A stretch of 64,000 bases of DNA from Calothrix rhizosoleniae SC01 (GCF_900185595.1 NZ_FYBH01000114.1:1-64000), one strand, 5' to 3'; counted from the stretch's first letter, positions 28,173 to 37,567 are shown. Numbers and translations: made by a program. The notes: a model not told the origin generated them from the letters alone.

Positions 28173-29231
28173 CTATCCAAGACCGTGAGGAAATACCCTT
28201 AATTTATCAGTTGCGATCGCTAAATTAACTTTTGTTCCCACAGGTAATAAGGTATCCAACATTGTCCGGGCGTGCAATTCTTTGCCTGAGGGTGTTTGTA
28301 AACAATATTGGTATTCTCGCCCTAGGAACCGCCGGGTACGAATTACCAGCGCAGCGTCATCAGCAGGCTGTAATATCACATCTTCTTGGCGAATCATTAA
28401 TTCAGCACTGTCATGGTTGTTTGCGGTAGACTTACCTGCAAATTGAAAACAACCAACTTCTGTTGACCACATACTACCTTGGCGGTGGGCAGGCAAAAAA
28501 TTAGCTTGGGTAACAAATTCTGCCACAAAACGGGATGCAGGGTGGGTATAAATTTCCTCTGGTGTACCCAATTGTTCTAAATGTCCTTGGTACATTACTC
28601 CTACAGTATCAGACATGACTAAGGCTTCTTCTTGGTCATGGGTGACAAAAATGGCTGAGGTTCCTGCTGCTTTGAGAATATCTCGGATCTCTTCTCGCAG
28701 TTGTAATCGGACTTGAATATCAAGATTACTCAAAGGTTCATCCAGTAGCATCAGTTGTGGTTGTGGTGCTAGAGCCCGAGCCAGGGCAACTCGTTGTTGT
28801 TGCCCCCCTGATAGTTCATAGGGATAGCGTTTTTCTAACCCCTGTAACTGGACTAAAGCCAATACTTCAGATACTCGTTGTTCTACTACCTGTTTTGGTT
28901 GTTTTTTTAACCCGAAAGCAACGTTACCCACTACTGTCAAATGAGGAAATAAGGCATAATCCTGAAACACAATACCAATATCCCGTTGCTCTGCAGGAGT
29001 AAAAAGTTCGGGTGAATAAACCAATTTTTCGGCAATTTCTATTGTTCCTGTTTGTGGTTGTTCAAAACCAGCAATTATTCTCAATAGGGTTGTTTTGCCA
29101 CAACCAGAGGGCCCTAGTAGCCCCAAAATATCACCCTTGTGTAATTTTAAGCAGACATTATCAACTGCGTTCGAGGAATTACCTACAAACTTCTTAGCAA
29201 TGTTTTGTAAGTTTAAAATTACTGGTTTCAT
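28173..29231 (-). CDS. futC: Ferric iron ABC transporter ATPase FutC
   Basis: 352 residues. Walker A is GPSGCGKTTLLRIIAG, the signature LSGGQQQRVALARAL, Walker B LMLLDEPLSNLD and the H-loop FVTHDQEEAL. The C-terminal 120 residues carry the TOBE-type regulatory domain found in FbpC/FutC and PotA-like importers. It powers uptake of Fe(III) across the plasma membrane. It is the third gene of futA-futB-futC, 29 bp after futB. The assignment to iron rather than another ion rests on operon context and the partner FutA. Confidence 0.88.
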   Translation of the reverse strand: MKPVILNLQNIAKKFVGNSSNAVDNVCLKLHKGDILGLLGPSGCGKTTLLRIIAGFEQPQTGTIEIAEKLVYSPELFTPAEQRDIGIVFQDYALFPHLTVVGNVAFGLKKQPKQVVEQRVSEVLALVQLQGLEKRYPYELSGGQQQRVALARALAPQPQLMLLDEPLSNLDIQVRLQLREEIRDILKAAGTSAIFVTHDQEEALVMSDTVGVMYQGHLEQLGTPEEIYTHPASRFVAEFVTQANFLPAHRQGSMWSTEVGCFQFAGKSTANNHDSAELMIRQEDVILQPADDAALVIRTRRFLGREYQYCLQTPSGKELHARTMLDTLLPVGTKVNLAIATDKLRVFPHGLG

Positions 29232-29260
29232 AGTTAATTTACGTATAAAAATCTAGTTAT

Positions 29261-30844
29261 TTATGTTTTATTTTGAACTTGTTCCTGGGAAAGAATCAGT
29301 AAGGTTGAACCCATAGAAACCAAGAGCATGGTTAGGGAAGCTGCTGCTGCATCGGCAAAATCCACATTTTCTGTGGCTTGCCAGATTTCCACTGCTAAAG
29401 TACTAAAACCAATGGGAGATAGCAACATGGTGGCGGGTAGTTCTTTAATGGTGGTCAGAAATACAAGCACTGCTCCACTTAAAATCCCTGGTCTGACTAA
29501 GGGTAGGGTTACCTCTTTGACGGTTTGCCAAGGGGATCTGCCTAAACTGCGGGCTGACTCTTCCAGTTGGGGATTAACTTGTAAGAGGGAACTACGGACG
29601 CTACCTAGGGATTGAGGTAAAAATAAAACCAAGTATGCAAACATGAGCATGGGCAAAGTTTGATACAGGAACGGTAAGTAATTAGCTCCAAAAAAAACTA
29701 AGGAGAGGGCAATTACAATTCCCGGTACTCCAAACCCAATGTAGGAACAACGCTCAATGATAGCGGTAATTTTATGAGGAAATCTGACTGCAAGGATGGC
29801 AATTGGTAAAGCAAATACCGTGGCTACTATGGCTGCTAATGCTGCTACTCCCACGGAATTGAAGATTATTGGTAATAAATTCGGGAAGGAGTAGCCTGTA
29901 CTCAAACCACGCATTAACCAAAATATGGTAATACCAACGGGTAGAAAGACGCTGAAGATAGCGATGAGCAAACAAAAACTAAAAGCCAACCACTTCCATT
30001 TTCCCAACTTGATTACTGGGATGGGACGTTGAGATGCGGAACCCCGACTGTAGTATGCAGCCCGCGATCGCACTCGGTATTCTAGCCATAAAATAACTAA
30101 TACTAGGGAAACTAGCATTAAAGCTAATGCGGCGGCAGAATTACGGTTAAAACTAGCTGTATATTGGATAAAAATCGCCCTAGTAAAAGCATCAAACTGC
30201 ATCAGAGAAGGGGTGCCAAAATCTCTTAGGGAGTATAGAGCGACTAACAAACCCCCGGCGATCGCTGAAGGTCTTAATTGGGGTAAGATTACCTTAAAAA
30301 AGGTTTCCCTTTTGCTACAACCCAAACTTCTAGCAGCTTCTTCTAGTGATGGGTCAATACCTTGCAAACCAGAACGGACACTTAGCAACATGTAGGGATA
30401 GGTAAACAAGGTGATTGCTAACACAGCCCCCGGTAAACCATAGATGGATGGTAACTCCTCCACTCCCAAGGGTGCTAGTAATATCTGCAAAAAACTACCC
30501 CTAGGCGCTAAGGTAGCAATGAGGGTGAAGCTACCTACATAGCTGGGAACTGCCAAGGGTAATGTGGTTACTATTAACCAAAACCGCCGTGCGGGTAAAT
30601 CTGTGCGTACAGTTAAAAATGCTAGGGGTACGGCGATCAGGGTAGAAAATACAGTTACTAGTACCGCCATCACCGCACTATTAACTAAAATAGAGAGATT
30701 GCGGGAACTAGAAATTAATGCCCACAAATCCTCATAACCCATACCTGCTGTACGGATAACTAAATACACCAAAGGAAGGGCAATGGCAATTGCTACCACC
30801 ACCCCTGCTAGAGTGAGAAACAATGGAGGGCGAACCGCTTTCAA
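29261..30844 (-). CDS. futB: Ferric iron ABC transporter permease FutB
   Basis: 527 residues, about 12 TM helices, two fused permease halves each with an EAA loop (EEAARSLGCSKRETFFKVIL and EESARSLGRSPWQTVKEVTL), as in FbpB/FutB. It forms the membrane channel of the iron importer. The start codon is TTG, three bases after the futA stop; the next Met is at position 35, inside the first loop, so TTG is needed to keep TM helix 1. An AGGAG site lies 11 bases upstream inside the end of futA, consistent with translational coupling. Confidence 0.88.
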   Translation of the reverse strand: MKAVRPPLFLTLAGVVVAIAIALPLVYLVIRTAGMGYEDLWALISSSRNLSILVNSAVMAVLVTVFSTLIAVPLAFLTVRTDLPARRFWLIVTTLPLAVPSYVGSFTLIATLAPRGSFLQILLAPLGVEELPSIYGLPGAVLAITLFTYPYMLLSVRSGLQGIDPSLEEAARSLGCSKRETFFKVILPQLRPSAIAGGLLVALYSLRDFGTPSLMQFDAFTRAIFIQYTASFNRNSAAALALMLVSLVLVILWLEYRVRSRAAYYSRGSASQRPIPVIKLGKWKWLAFSFCLLIAIFSVFLPVGITIFWLMRGLSTGYSFPNLLPIIFNSVGVAALAAIVATVFALPIAILAVRFPHKITAIIERCSYIGFGVPGIVIALSLVFFGANYLPFLYQTLPMLMFAYLVLFLPQSLGSVRSSLLQVNPQLEESARSLGRSPWQTVKEVTLPLVRPGILSGAVLVFLTTIKELPATMLLSPIGFSTLAVEIWQATENVDFADAAAASLTMLLVSMGSTLLILSQEQVQNKT

Positions 30845-30847
30845 TGA

Positions 30848-31858
30848 CTACAATGCTCCTGATTTTTGTAGTAATTCCAAAGTTTTTTCTAAATCAGATA
30901 AGTTACTGAGGTTAATGTTAGGTGGGTTAAGTTCTTTCAATGGAATTTGCTTGGTAGATGCGCTGACTCCTGCTGCCAAAGGATACTCACGAGTGTTTTG
31001 AGCAAAATAATTTTGTGATACAGGTTTAAGTAGATAATTAATCAATGCTTCCACATCTTTTTTTTGATCGGTGGTCTTCATAATTGCCACCCCTGCCACA
31101 TTTATCATAGCGCCTGGATCTTTGCGCGTATAGTGGTGTGCTACCGGAAAATTGGGATTATCTTTTTTGAAGCGTTGTAAATAATAGTGGTTTACTAGTC
31201 CCAAATGAATTTCGCCCCTTCCTAAAGCTGCCACAATTGGAGTATTTTTGGGATATGATTTCACTCCATTAGCCTTCATAGCACGCAACCATTGTAAGGT
31301 TTTTTGCTCCCCTGACAAAACTCGCATAGCTGTAACAAAGGATTGAAATGAGCCATTGGTAGGAGCCCAACCTACTTTGCCTCGCCATTTGGGTTTGGTT
31401 AAGTCCCAAATTGATTCTGGTAAATCGCTTTTGTTTACTAGTTTGGTATTATAATCAACTGTCCGTGCCCTTGCAGAAATGCCTAACCAATGACCTTGTG
31501 GAGAACGGAAACGGTTATCAACCTGATTTAATAGTGGTGATGGAATTTTCAGAGTGAGTTGTTTTTGTTCCACTGCTCCCAAGGCTCCAGCATCTTGGGC
31601 AAAAAATAGATCGGCACGACTATTTCTACCTTCTTCCAACAGTGCGATCGCTAATTGAGCAGTCTTACCATAGCGCACTTGAATATTAAACCCTAAATCC
31701 TTTTTGGCTTTTTCAATCAAGGGTCCAATTAGCTTTTTACTCCTACCTGAATAAATAATTAGGGTTTGAGCTTGGGCACTATTTGCTAAACCCATGCCCA
31801 TACTGATAACAACAGCCAATGCTCCAGCTGAGATTTTCATCAACGACGCTTGTCTCAC
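30848..31858 (-). CDS. futA: Ferric iron-binding periplasmic protein FutA
   Basis: 336 residues. A signal peptide (ISAGALAVVISMGMGLANSA, cleavage near AQA) precedes a class II periplasmic-binding fold. The tyrosine pair in GLVNHYYLQRF fits the Fe(III)-binding tyrosines of FutA/FbpA, and TLIIYSGRSKKL is the usual opening of the mature protein. The GTG at 31858 has GGAGAG upstream; an ATG six codons in (31840) is an alternative. It captures Fe(III) and delivers it to FutBC. It is the first gene of the operon. Some cyanobacterial FutA paralogues instead protect photosystem II intracellularly. Confidence 0.88.
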   Translation of the reverse strand: MRQASLMKISAGALAVVISMGMGLANSAQAQTLIIYSGRSKKLIGPLIEKAKKDLGFNIQVRYGKTAQLAIALLEEGRNSRADLFFAQDAGALGAVEQKQLTLKIPSPLLNQVDNRFRSPQGHWLGISARARTVDYNTKLVNKSDLPESIWDLTKPKWRGKVGWAPTNGSFQSFVTAMRVLSGEQKTLQWLRAMKANGVKSYPKNTPIVAALGRGEIHLGLVNHYYLQRFKKDNPNFPVAHHYTRKDPGAMINVAGVAIMKTTDQKKDVEALINYLLKPVSQNYFAQNTREYPLAAGVSASTKQIPLKELNPPNINLSNLSDLEKTLELLQKSGAL

Positions 31859-31895
31859 CCTTCTACTCTCCGTAATTATTAAAGGGAACTTTTTG

Positions 31896-31920
31896 CAATA
31901 AATTAATTATTCTCAACTCA
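31896..31920 (-). promoter_or_regulatory. Possible Fur box upstream of futA
   Basis: Reading the minus strand, the segment TGAGAATAATTAATTTATTG about 40-60 bp before futA resembles the AT-rich Fur consensus of GATAAT hexamers, but only loosely. Iron-starvation control by Fur is well known for fut operons; the site itself is weak. Confidence 0.3.
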
Positions 31921-32058
31921 TATCATTAATTCATTAAATTAATCAAGAATATTTCTCAAAAAAAATATATTTAATCTTAGTTGACAATTTAGGCTACAAT
32001 AAAATACAATTTGTATTATAAGTTTGGTATTGGATTAAAATTTAAGGAAGTCACTACC

Positions 32059-32376
32059 ATGCGATTAAAAAGATGGGAGTCTCCCCGCAAGCAAGGGAGA
32101 AATAATAAAGGTAAGGGTGGTTCTGCTAGAAAGCGACAACTGAAAAAGCAACAGCAGATGCTAAGAAAAAAGCTCAAAGGGAACGACAATTTAGATAATC
32201 AATCTCAGAACAATCGAACAAGAAGACAGGGGGAAGAAACATTAATCTTCCCCTTATTTTTTGCTTCCATGCTGAATAGTTATAGCACTAGGCAATTAGG
32301 GTGCGGACATTGTTGGAGCAGGGAGCAGGGAGCAGGGAGCAGGGGAGAAACCCGATACATGAATCTGAGGGCTTGA
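32059..32376 (+). CDS. Very basic small protein, uncertain extent
   Basis: From the ATG at 32059, which has AAGGAAG about 9 bases upstream, the frame gives a strongly basic, low-complexity N-terminus of some 60 residues (MRLKRWESPRKQGRNNKGKG, then KKQQQMLRKKLKG). That part has gene-like composition. After about residue 58 the frame runs through a terminator-like hairpin at 32230-32262 and then into a TATAGC-family repeat, so the last 45 residues are suspect. A one-base shift near 32229 would end the protein at the TAA in the hairpin loop. The function is unknown; RNA binding would be a guess. Confidence 0.4.
   Translation: MRLKRWESPRKQGRNNKGKGGSARKRQLKKQQQMLRKKLKGNDNLDNQSQNNRTRRQGEETLIFPLFFASMLNSYSTRQLGCGHCWSREQGAGSRGETRYMNLRA
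32230..32262 (+). terminator. Terminator-like hairpin inside the 32059 frame
   Basis: GGGGAAG and CTTCCCC form a perfect 7-bp stem around AAACATTAAT, followed by TTATTTTTTG. It looks like a normal rho-independent terminator, which argues that the gene at 32059 ends near here. Confidence 0.65.
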
Positions 32377-32502
32377 AATAGCGATGCAGCGCGGTCTTGA
32401 GGGTCTCTCCCATGAGCGACTGCATCAAGAAAGGAATTATTACTTATTACTTATTACTTATTACTTATTACTTAGTACTTAGTACTTAGTACTTATTTTC
32501 AA
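32281..32502 (-). repeat. TATAGC-family element, copy 7, with nested modules
   Basis: Begins TATAGCACTAG and ends in a run of TTACTTA/TACTTAG units just at the panB stop. It includes GAGCAGG heptamers (32318-32345) and two blocks shared in inverse orientation with the 27743 mosaic (32362-32396 and 32403-32448). Unlike that copy it lacks the 100-bp GC-rich insert between them. Confidence 0.75.
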
Positions 32503-33281
32503 GATTCTGGAAACTTACCTTCCCTAACTTCCATCCCGTAATCTTCCACAGCTTTAGTAATTGTCTGTCGCAGATTTGTATAAACTTTAGCAAATGGTGG
32601 TTGTCTTGCTGAAAGCCCCAACACATCAGAAGTAACTAGAATTTGACCATCACAATCTTTACCTGCACCAATTCCAATAGTAGGAATACTGAGTTTTTGA
32701 GTAATCTGTAATGCTAAATCTGCGGGAATATGCTCCAAGACTAGAGAAAATACCCCCGCTTGTTCCAGAGCGATCGCTTCTTGTAAAATCCTCTGGGCAT
32801 CTGTGTCGGTTTTTCCTTGTTGACGCAAACCCAATTGATGCACGGACTGGGGTGTTAAACCCACATGACCCATCACCGGAATTCCCGCTTGCACCAATCG
32901 GGCAATAATTTCCAGCATTTGTGGATAACCACCCTCTAATTTTACTGCCTGTGCCCCAGTTTCCTTGAGTACTCGTCCTGCTGAGTGCATTGCTTGCTGA
33001 ATACTTTCTTGATACGTCAAGAATGGTAAATCTACTACCATCAATGCTCTAGAAACACCACGACGAACTGCTTTAGCGTGATGAATTATTTCTTCTAAAG
33101 TTACTGGTAGTGTATTTTCGTACCCCAAGACTACCGCCATAGAATCACCCACCAAAATTAAATCCACCCCAGCAGAATCAAGGAGTTGAGCGATCGCATA
33201 ATCCCAGGCTGTTAAAGCTACTATGGTTCGTCCTTCCTGCTTCCATTGGATTAATTTGTGGGTAGTAATTGGCATTGGCAA
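32499..33281 (-). CDS. panB: 3-methyl-2-oxobutanoate hydroxymethyltransferase
   Basis: 260 residues, standard PanB length. [20 protein letters not shown] contains the metal-binding Asp; further typical segments are [25 protein letters not shown] and [20 protein letters not shown]. The enzyme transfers a hydroxymethyl group from methylene-tetrahydrofolate to ketoisovalerate, the first step of pantothenate (CoA) synthesis. It is a single gene; panC is not next to it. The stop codon lies at the edge of a TACTTAG repeat run, and a second repeat begins 3 bp upstream of the start. Confidence 0.95.
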   Translation of the reverse strand: MPMPITTHKLIQWKQEGRTIVALTAWDYAIAQLLDSAGVDLILVGDSMAVVLGYENTLPVTLEEIIHHAKAVRRGVSRALMVVDLPFLTYQESIQQAMHSAGRVLKETGAQAVKLEGGYPQMLEIIARLVQAGIPVMGHVGLTPQSVHQLGLRQQGKTDTDAQRILQEAIALEQAGVFSLVLEHIPADLALQITQKLSIPTIGIGAGKDCDGQILVTSDVLGLSARQPPFAKVYTNLRQTITKAVEDYGMEVREGKFPES

Positions 33282-33283
33282 TT

Positions 33284-33370
33284 TGGGATTTTAGATTTTG
33301 CGGAAAGTTGCGGTGCGGGGGTTCCCTCCGTTGAACAAACTTTTCAAGACGGATTTTAGATTTTAGATTG
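33284..33370 (-). repeat. Intergenic repeat GATTTTGCGGAAAG family, copy A
   Basis: Between ATTTTAGATT-type flanks it carries TTTTGCGGAAAGTTGCGGTG, then GGGGGTTCCCTCCGTTGA and ACTTTTCAAGACGGATT. Read in inverse it matches 47106-47210, which holds 19 extra bases in the middle. Confidence 0.75.
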
Positions 33371-33437
33371 GGAACTGAGAGTTGGAAACTGTGAAGAAAT
33401 CGAGATTAATTCCTTCACTCCTTCCCTCCTTCTCTCT

Positions 33438-34571
33438 TCATTTAACTGCGCGAGTAAAACCAAAATGGGGTCTTGCCTGTTTCATATTAGGCATTAACCA
33501 AGCTAAACCTTCAGTCGTACCAATCCATAATTTATTACCCACATCAGGAGCGATCGCTAAAACTCGACTAGAAGGAAGACCAGGTACTTTTTGATCTAAT
33601 ACAGCACCAGTATGTGGATTTAATCGTAGTAAACCATTACTAGTACCAACCCACACACTACCATCTTTGGCAAACTTAATTGATTTTACATTACGTCCCC
33701 TTAAAGGTGTGACAGACCTTAAGATAGCACCGGTTTGAGGGTTTATGACTAATAAGTTATTTGGCATCCCTGCCCAAATCAATCCTTCTGGGCTAGTTGC
33801 CAGGGCTTGTACAGTTCCTCCTGGTAAGCGATCAATTTGCTTGATGACAAAGGCTTTAGCGGTGTCTACCCGCACCAAGCGATCGAGGGTTCCTACCCAT
33901 AGTTGGCCTTCTGCATCCAAGGTCAAAGCATTAGCACTCACACCAGGCAGTTTTTGTAAGGTGGTCATCAACAATCCTTGGTCAGGACTAATTAATGCTA
34001 AACCATTATCGGTTCCTACCCACAAATAACCTCTTTTGTCAATCAATAAAGATAATACTCTTTTAGAAGGCAAAAATAAATTCTGGGCTGTAATTTCACT
34101 ACTACGAGGGTCGATCCTTTTCAGTCCTCCATAGGTTCCCACCCATAAACGACCGACTTTATCTTGGGTGATATCTCCAATGGTTAAGTTGGGCAACCTC
34201 ACCCGAGCCAATATTTTACCTGTGTTCGGGTCAATCCGTGTTAACCCCCGCCAAGAACCAACCCAAAGATTACCGGTATAGTCTGCTTGTAATGCACCAA
34301 TCCGATAATTAACTTCTCCAACGTTTTCCTGCCGTTGACGCTCATCGGGCAAGGGATTAACTTTTTGTGGTGGAGCCTTAGCAGGGTAAGTAGGGGTTAG
34401 CTCCGATGGATTTACTTGGAGAATTTTGTCTGGTTTTTTGCTAGGTTGATTTTTCTGCGCTAACACCTGATTCCTGATGCCCTGGAAACCTAGGGTTGAT
34501 AGTACTACACATCCCAGTAGGACGGGAATAAATAGTGGGTTAGTCTGGTTGCGAAACAATAACACGGTCAC
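33438..34571 (-). CDS. Membrane-anchored or exported beta-propeller protein
   Basis: About 377 residues. Starts are ambiguous: there is no ATG, the longest frame begins at a TTG (34601), and I prefer a GTG at 34571 or 34565, just after GAGG. An N-terminal hydrophobic segment (FIPVLLGCVVLSTLGFQGIR) is a signal or anchor, followed by a proline/lysine-rich linker. From about residue 90 there are seven or so repeats of the form LWVGTxxGLxRIDPxTG, the two-component-regulator-type propeller. No kinase domain follows, so it is a stand-alone propeller, probably a periplasmic binding platform. Isolated from the divergent rbcL by about 670 bp. Confidence 0.7.
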   Translation of the reverse strand: MTVLLFRNQTNPLFIPVLLGCVVLSTLGFQGIRNQVLAQKNQPSKKPDKILQVNPSELTPTYPAKAPPQKVNPLPDERQRQENVGEVNYRIGALQADYTGNLWVGSWRGLTRIDPNTGKILARVRLPNLTIGDITQDKVGRLWVGTYGGLKRIDPRSSEITAQNLFLPSKRVLSLLIDKRGYLWVGTDNGLALISPDQGLLMTTLQKLPGVSANALTLDAEGQLWVGTLDRLVRVDTAKAFVIKQIDRLPGGTVQALATSPEGLIWAGMPNNLLVINPQTGAILRSVTPLRGRNVKSIKFAKDGSVWVGTSNGLLRLNPHTGAVLDQKVPGLPSSRVLAIAPDVGNKLWIGTTEGLAWLMPNMKQARPHFGFTRAVK

Positions 34572-34848
34572 ACATCCTCGTAGATACAGCACCCATAGCA
34601 ATCAATACAACTGGCTGTGGGTTAATCTCAGTGTTCCCCTACTTGGTATTTTTTTTACAGTCTGCCGTGATTTTTCTGATGGCGTTGCTCTGAGAACATG
34701 TAGTTATTTCTCCAATATTCTCGACATACAACGAAACATGTGGTTTTGTTACTTATCGTTAACAAAAAGTAAAAAAAATGTTTAATAATGAATTTAAATA
34801 ACAAAGTTAAGCAGATTGAAAGAAAAACTTATCGGATTCTTGATATAT

Positions 34849-34864
34849 TGTGAGACTAGATACA
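34849..34864 (+). promoter_or_regulatory. NtcA/BifA-type site in the rbcL leader
   Basis: TGT, ten bases, ACA (TGTGAGACTAGATACA), about 407 bp before the rbcL ATG. TGT-N9/10-ACA is the site described for NtcA (BifA) in Anabaena, including in front of rbcL, where a promoter far upstream of the gene is known. The rest of 34572-35270 is a long leader without a believable gene; the 71-codon frame 34816-35031 overlaps this site and is rejected. Confidence 0.6.
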
Positions 34865-35270
34865 AATTACGTGGAGTGCGATTTTTGTCTTTCACTCGTC
34901 ATCTCCCTCAAACTCCATCAACAACAGTTGATACTTTGAGTGGTGGTTCAGGGGAACAAATAAAAATTATTTTTGATTCCTGGGAAAATGGAGAAAGGGC
35001 AAGTGCGCTGTCTAGCGTGCTGATTATGTAAGGGTCCTGGGAAAAAGTATTCTCAAGGCGTGGGAGAGCGAAAGCAATCAAGAAGTGAATATTGTTGGAT
35101 ATTCATTCAGTACCCCGTCTCAGAAAAAGAACTAGACCTCACTACAGACAATCCCTAACAGAATAATGTTCCCAACCAATTCTCTAGTGAACAGAGGATA
35201 GGTAATGATGATGATAAACAGCACCTAGCGAAATTTGTCGTTCAACAGAGTGACTCCTTGGAAGGTAAAT

Positions 35271-36695
35271 ATGTCTTACACGAAGACTCAGGCAAAAGCA
35301 GGGTATGAAGCAGGGGTAAAGGATTACCGATTAACTTATTACACCCCAGACTACACACCAAAAGATACAGATTTATTAGCGGCGTTCCGCATGACACCCC
35401 AGCCGGGAGTTCCTCCAGAAGAAGCTGGCGCTGCTGTAGCTGCTGAGTCTTCCACTGGTACTTGGACAACCGTGTGGACAGACTTGCTCACCGACCTAGA
35501 TCGCTACAAAGGTCGTTGCTACGATATTGAGCCAGTTGCTGGTGAAGATAACCAATATATTTGCTACGTAGCTTATCCTTTGGATTTGTTTGAAGAAGGT
35601 TCTGTAACTAATGTGTTGACCTCCATTGTAGGTAACGTATTTGGTTTTAAAGCTCTGCGAGCACTACGTTTGGAAGACTTACGGATTCCCGTTGCTTACC
35701 TGAAAACATTCCAAGGCCCTCCCCACGGTATCCAAGTTGAACGTGACAAATTAAATAAGTATGGTCGTCCTTTGTTGGGTTGTACCATTAAGCCTAAGTT
35801 AGGTTTGTCTGCGAAGAACTACGGTCGTGCTGTGTATGAATGTTTGCGCGGTGGTTTGGACTTCACCAAGGACGACGAAAACATCAACTCTGCTCCCTTC
35901 CAACGGTGGCGCGATCGCTTCTTGTTTGTGGCTGATGCTATTCACAAAGCACAAGCAGAGACTGGTGAAATCAAGGGTCACTATTTGAACGTAACCGCTC
36001 CTACCTGCGAGCAAATGTTACAACGGGCTGAGTACGCTAAAGAGCTGAATATGCCCATCGTTATGCATGACTACCTGACCGCAGGTTTCACTGCTAACAC
36101 CACCTTGGCTCGTTGGTGTCGTGACAATGGTCTATTACTACACATCCACAGAGCGATGCACGCGGTTATTGACCGTCAGAAGAACCACGGTATTCACTTC
36201 CGGGTATTGGCTAAGTGTTTGCGGATGTCTGGTGGTGACCATATTCACACCGGAACCGTTGTTGGTAAATTGGAAGGTGAGCGTGGTATCACCATGGGCT
36301 TCGTTGACTTGCTACGTGAAAACTATGTTGAGCAAGACAAGTCTCGCGGTATTTACTTTACCCAAGATTGGGCTTCTATGCCTGGTGTAATGGCTGTAGC
36401 TTCCGGTGGTATCCACGTATGGCACATGCCCGCATTGGTAGAAATCTTTGGTGATGATTCCGTACTACAATTTGGTGGTGGTACTTTGGGTCACCCCTGG
36501 GGTAATGCTCCTGGCGCAACCGCTAACCGTGTAGCCTTAGAAGCTTGTGTTCAAGCTCGTAACGAAGGACGTAGCATGGCTCGTGAAGGTGGCGACATCA
36601 TCCGTGAAGCTGCTAGATGGTCCCCAGAATTAGCTGCTGCTTGCGAACTGTGGAAGGAAATTAAGTTCGAGTTCGAGGCAATGGATACCGTCTAA
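35271..36695 (+). CDS. rbcL: RuBisCO large subunit (form IB)
   Basis: 474 residues from the ATG at 35271 ([20 protein letters not shown]); the longer frame start at 35235 adds 12 residues not found in the family. Active-site residues are present: Lys174 (TIKPKLGLS) and the carbamylated Lys200 ([13 protein letters not shown]), plus the loop 6 and C-terminal elements. It fixes CO2 on ribulose bisphosphate in the carboxysome. It is the first gene of rbcL-rbcX-rbcS. A GGAAGG site precedes the start. Form IB is inferred from cyanobacterial context and sequence. Confidence 0.98.
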   Translation: MSYTKTQAKAGYEAGVKDYRLTYYTPDYTPKDTDLLAAFRMTPQPGVPPEEAGAAVAAESSTGTWTTVWTDLLTDLDRYKGRCYDIEPVAGEDNQYICYVAYPLDLFEEGSVTNVLTSIVGNVFGFKALRALRLEDLRIPVAYLKTFQGPPHGIQVERDKLNKYGRPLLGCTIKPKLGLSAKNYGRAVYECLRGGLDFTKDDENINSAPFQRWRDRFLFVADAIHKAQAETGEIKGHYLNVTAPTCEQMLQRAEYAKELNMPIVMHDYLTAGFTANTTLARWCRDNGLLLHIHRAMHAVIDRQKNHGIHFRVLAKCLRMSGGDHIHTGTVVGKLEGERGITMGFVDLLRENYVEQDKSRGIYFTQDWASMPGVMAVASGGIHVWHMPALVEIFGDDSVLQFGGGTLGHPWGNAPGATANRVALEACVQARNEGRSMAREGGDIIREAARWSPELAAACELWKEIKFEFEAMDTV

Positions 36696-36713
36696 TTCTT
36701 AGGTACAAGGTAA

Positions 36714-36762
36714 AAGTTAAAAAGTAAAAGAATATATTTTTTCTTCTTTTGACTTTTAACTT
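36714..36762 (+). other. Long hairpin between rbcL and rbcX
   Basis: AAGTTAAAAAGTAAAAGAA and TTCTTTTGACTTTTAACTT can pair over about 18 bases with one or two bulges. An AU-rich stem directly after rbcL could set the rbcL:rbcS mRNA ratio by processing or partial termination; that role is inference. Confidence 0.5.
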
Positions 36763-36783
36763 AACTAAAGGCTGGGGTCAAGC

Positions 36784-37191
36784 ATGAATTTGAAGCAAAT
36801 TGCGAAAGACACAGCTAAGACACTGCAACGTTACCTGACTTACCAGGCAATTAAAACTGTGTTAGCTCAACTTAGTCAAACAAATCCTCCACTATGGCGC
36901 TGGCTAAATAACTTTTCCGCCGACAAAATTCAGGATGGGGAAGCTCTGATAGAGCAGCTTTTCCAAGAAAAACCAGAATTGGCTTTGCGGATTATGTCTG
37001 TCAGAGAAAATATTGCAGAGGAAGTAGCTGAGTTTTTACCAGAAATGCTTTGCACTGGTATTCAGCAAGCTAATATGCAGCATCGTCGTCAGCATCTTGA
37101 GCGTATTACGCAGTTGAATTTATCTAACCCCAGCCTAGAGACGGAGCAAAAAACCAATCCAGATCCTAATTTAGATATTCCATCTGATTAG
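36784..37191 (+). CDS. rbcX: RuBisCO assembly chaperone RbcX
   Basis: 135 residues, all-helical (MNLKQIAKDTAKTLQRYLTY). In the family RbcX works as a dimer that clamps the C-terminal tail of RbcL and helps assemble the L8 core. The central helix region and the surface with Gln/Leu residues look intact, and the polar C-terminal tail (NPSLETEQKTNPDPNLDIPS) is as expected. It lies between rbcL and rbcS, the usual Nostocales order, 88 bp after rbcL and 46 bp before rbcS. Confidence 0.94.
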   Translation: MNLKQIAKDTAKTLQRYLTYQAIKTVLAQLSQTNPPLWRWLNNFSADKIQDGEALIEQLFQEKPELALRIMSVRENIAEEVAEFLPEMLCTGIQQANMQHRRQHLERITQLNLSNPSLETEQKTNPDPNLDIPSD

Positions 37192-37237
37192 ATTCTGCTT
37201 ACCGTAGTTCAAATATCGCCAACTATCATCAAAAACT

Positions 37238-37567
37238 ATGCAAACTTTACCAAAAGAGCGTCGTTACGAAACCCTTTCTTACCTTCCTCCTCTGAGTGAC
37301 GCTCAAATCGCCAAGCAAATTCAGTACGTTTTGGATCAAGGTTACTTCCCAGCAATTGAGTTCAACGAAGATTCTGAACCTACCCAGTATTACTGGACAA
37401 TGTGGAAATTGCCTTTGTTCAACGCTACCAGCACCCAAGATGTATTGAGAGAAGTACAAGAATGTCGTTCTCAATACTCTAATTGCTTTATCCGCGTTGT
37501 TGGTTTTGATAATATTAAGCAGTGTCAAATCCTCAGCTTCATTGTTCACAAACCCAACAGATACTAA
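37238..37567 (+). CDS. rbcS: RuBisCO small subunit
   Basis: 109 residues, normal for cyanobacterial RbcS. It opens [20 protein letters not shown] and has the conserved [20 protein letters not shown] and the [10 protein letters not shown] segments. Four copies cap each end of the L8 core and are needed for high activity. It is the last gene of the operon; a terminator follows at 37615. Confidence 0.97.
   Translation: MQTLPKERRYETLSYLPPLSDAQIAKQIQYVLDQGYFPAIEFNEDSEPTQYYWTMWKLPLFNATSTQDVLREVQECRSQYSNCFIRVVGFDNIKQCQILSFIVHKPNRY

Noticed and set aside
32403-32502. Regular short units (TTACTTATTA) resembling a CRISPR-like array
   Set aside because: The units are short tandem copies with no unique spacers and no cas genes are in the window.
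34816-35031. 71-codon plus-strand frame in the rbcL leader
   Set aside because: It overlaps the NtcA-type site, has no ribosome site and its residue pattern is not protein-like.
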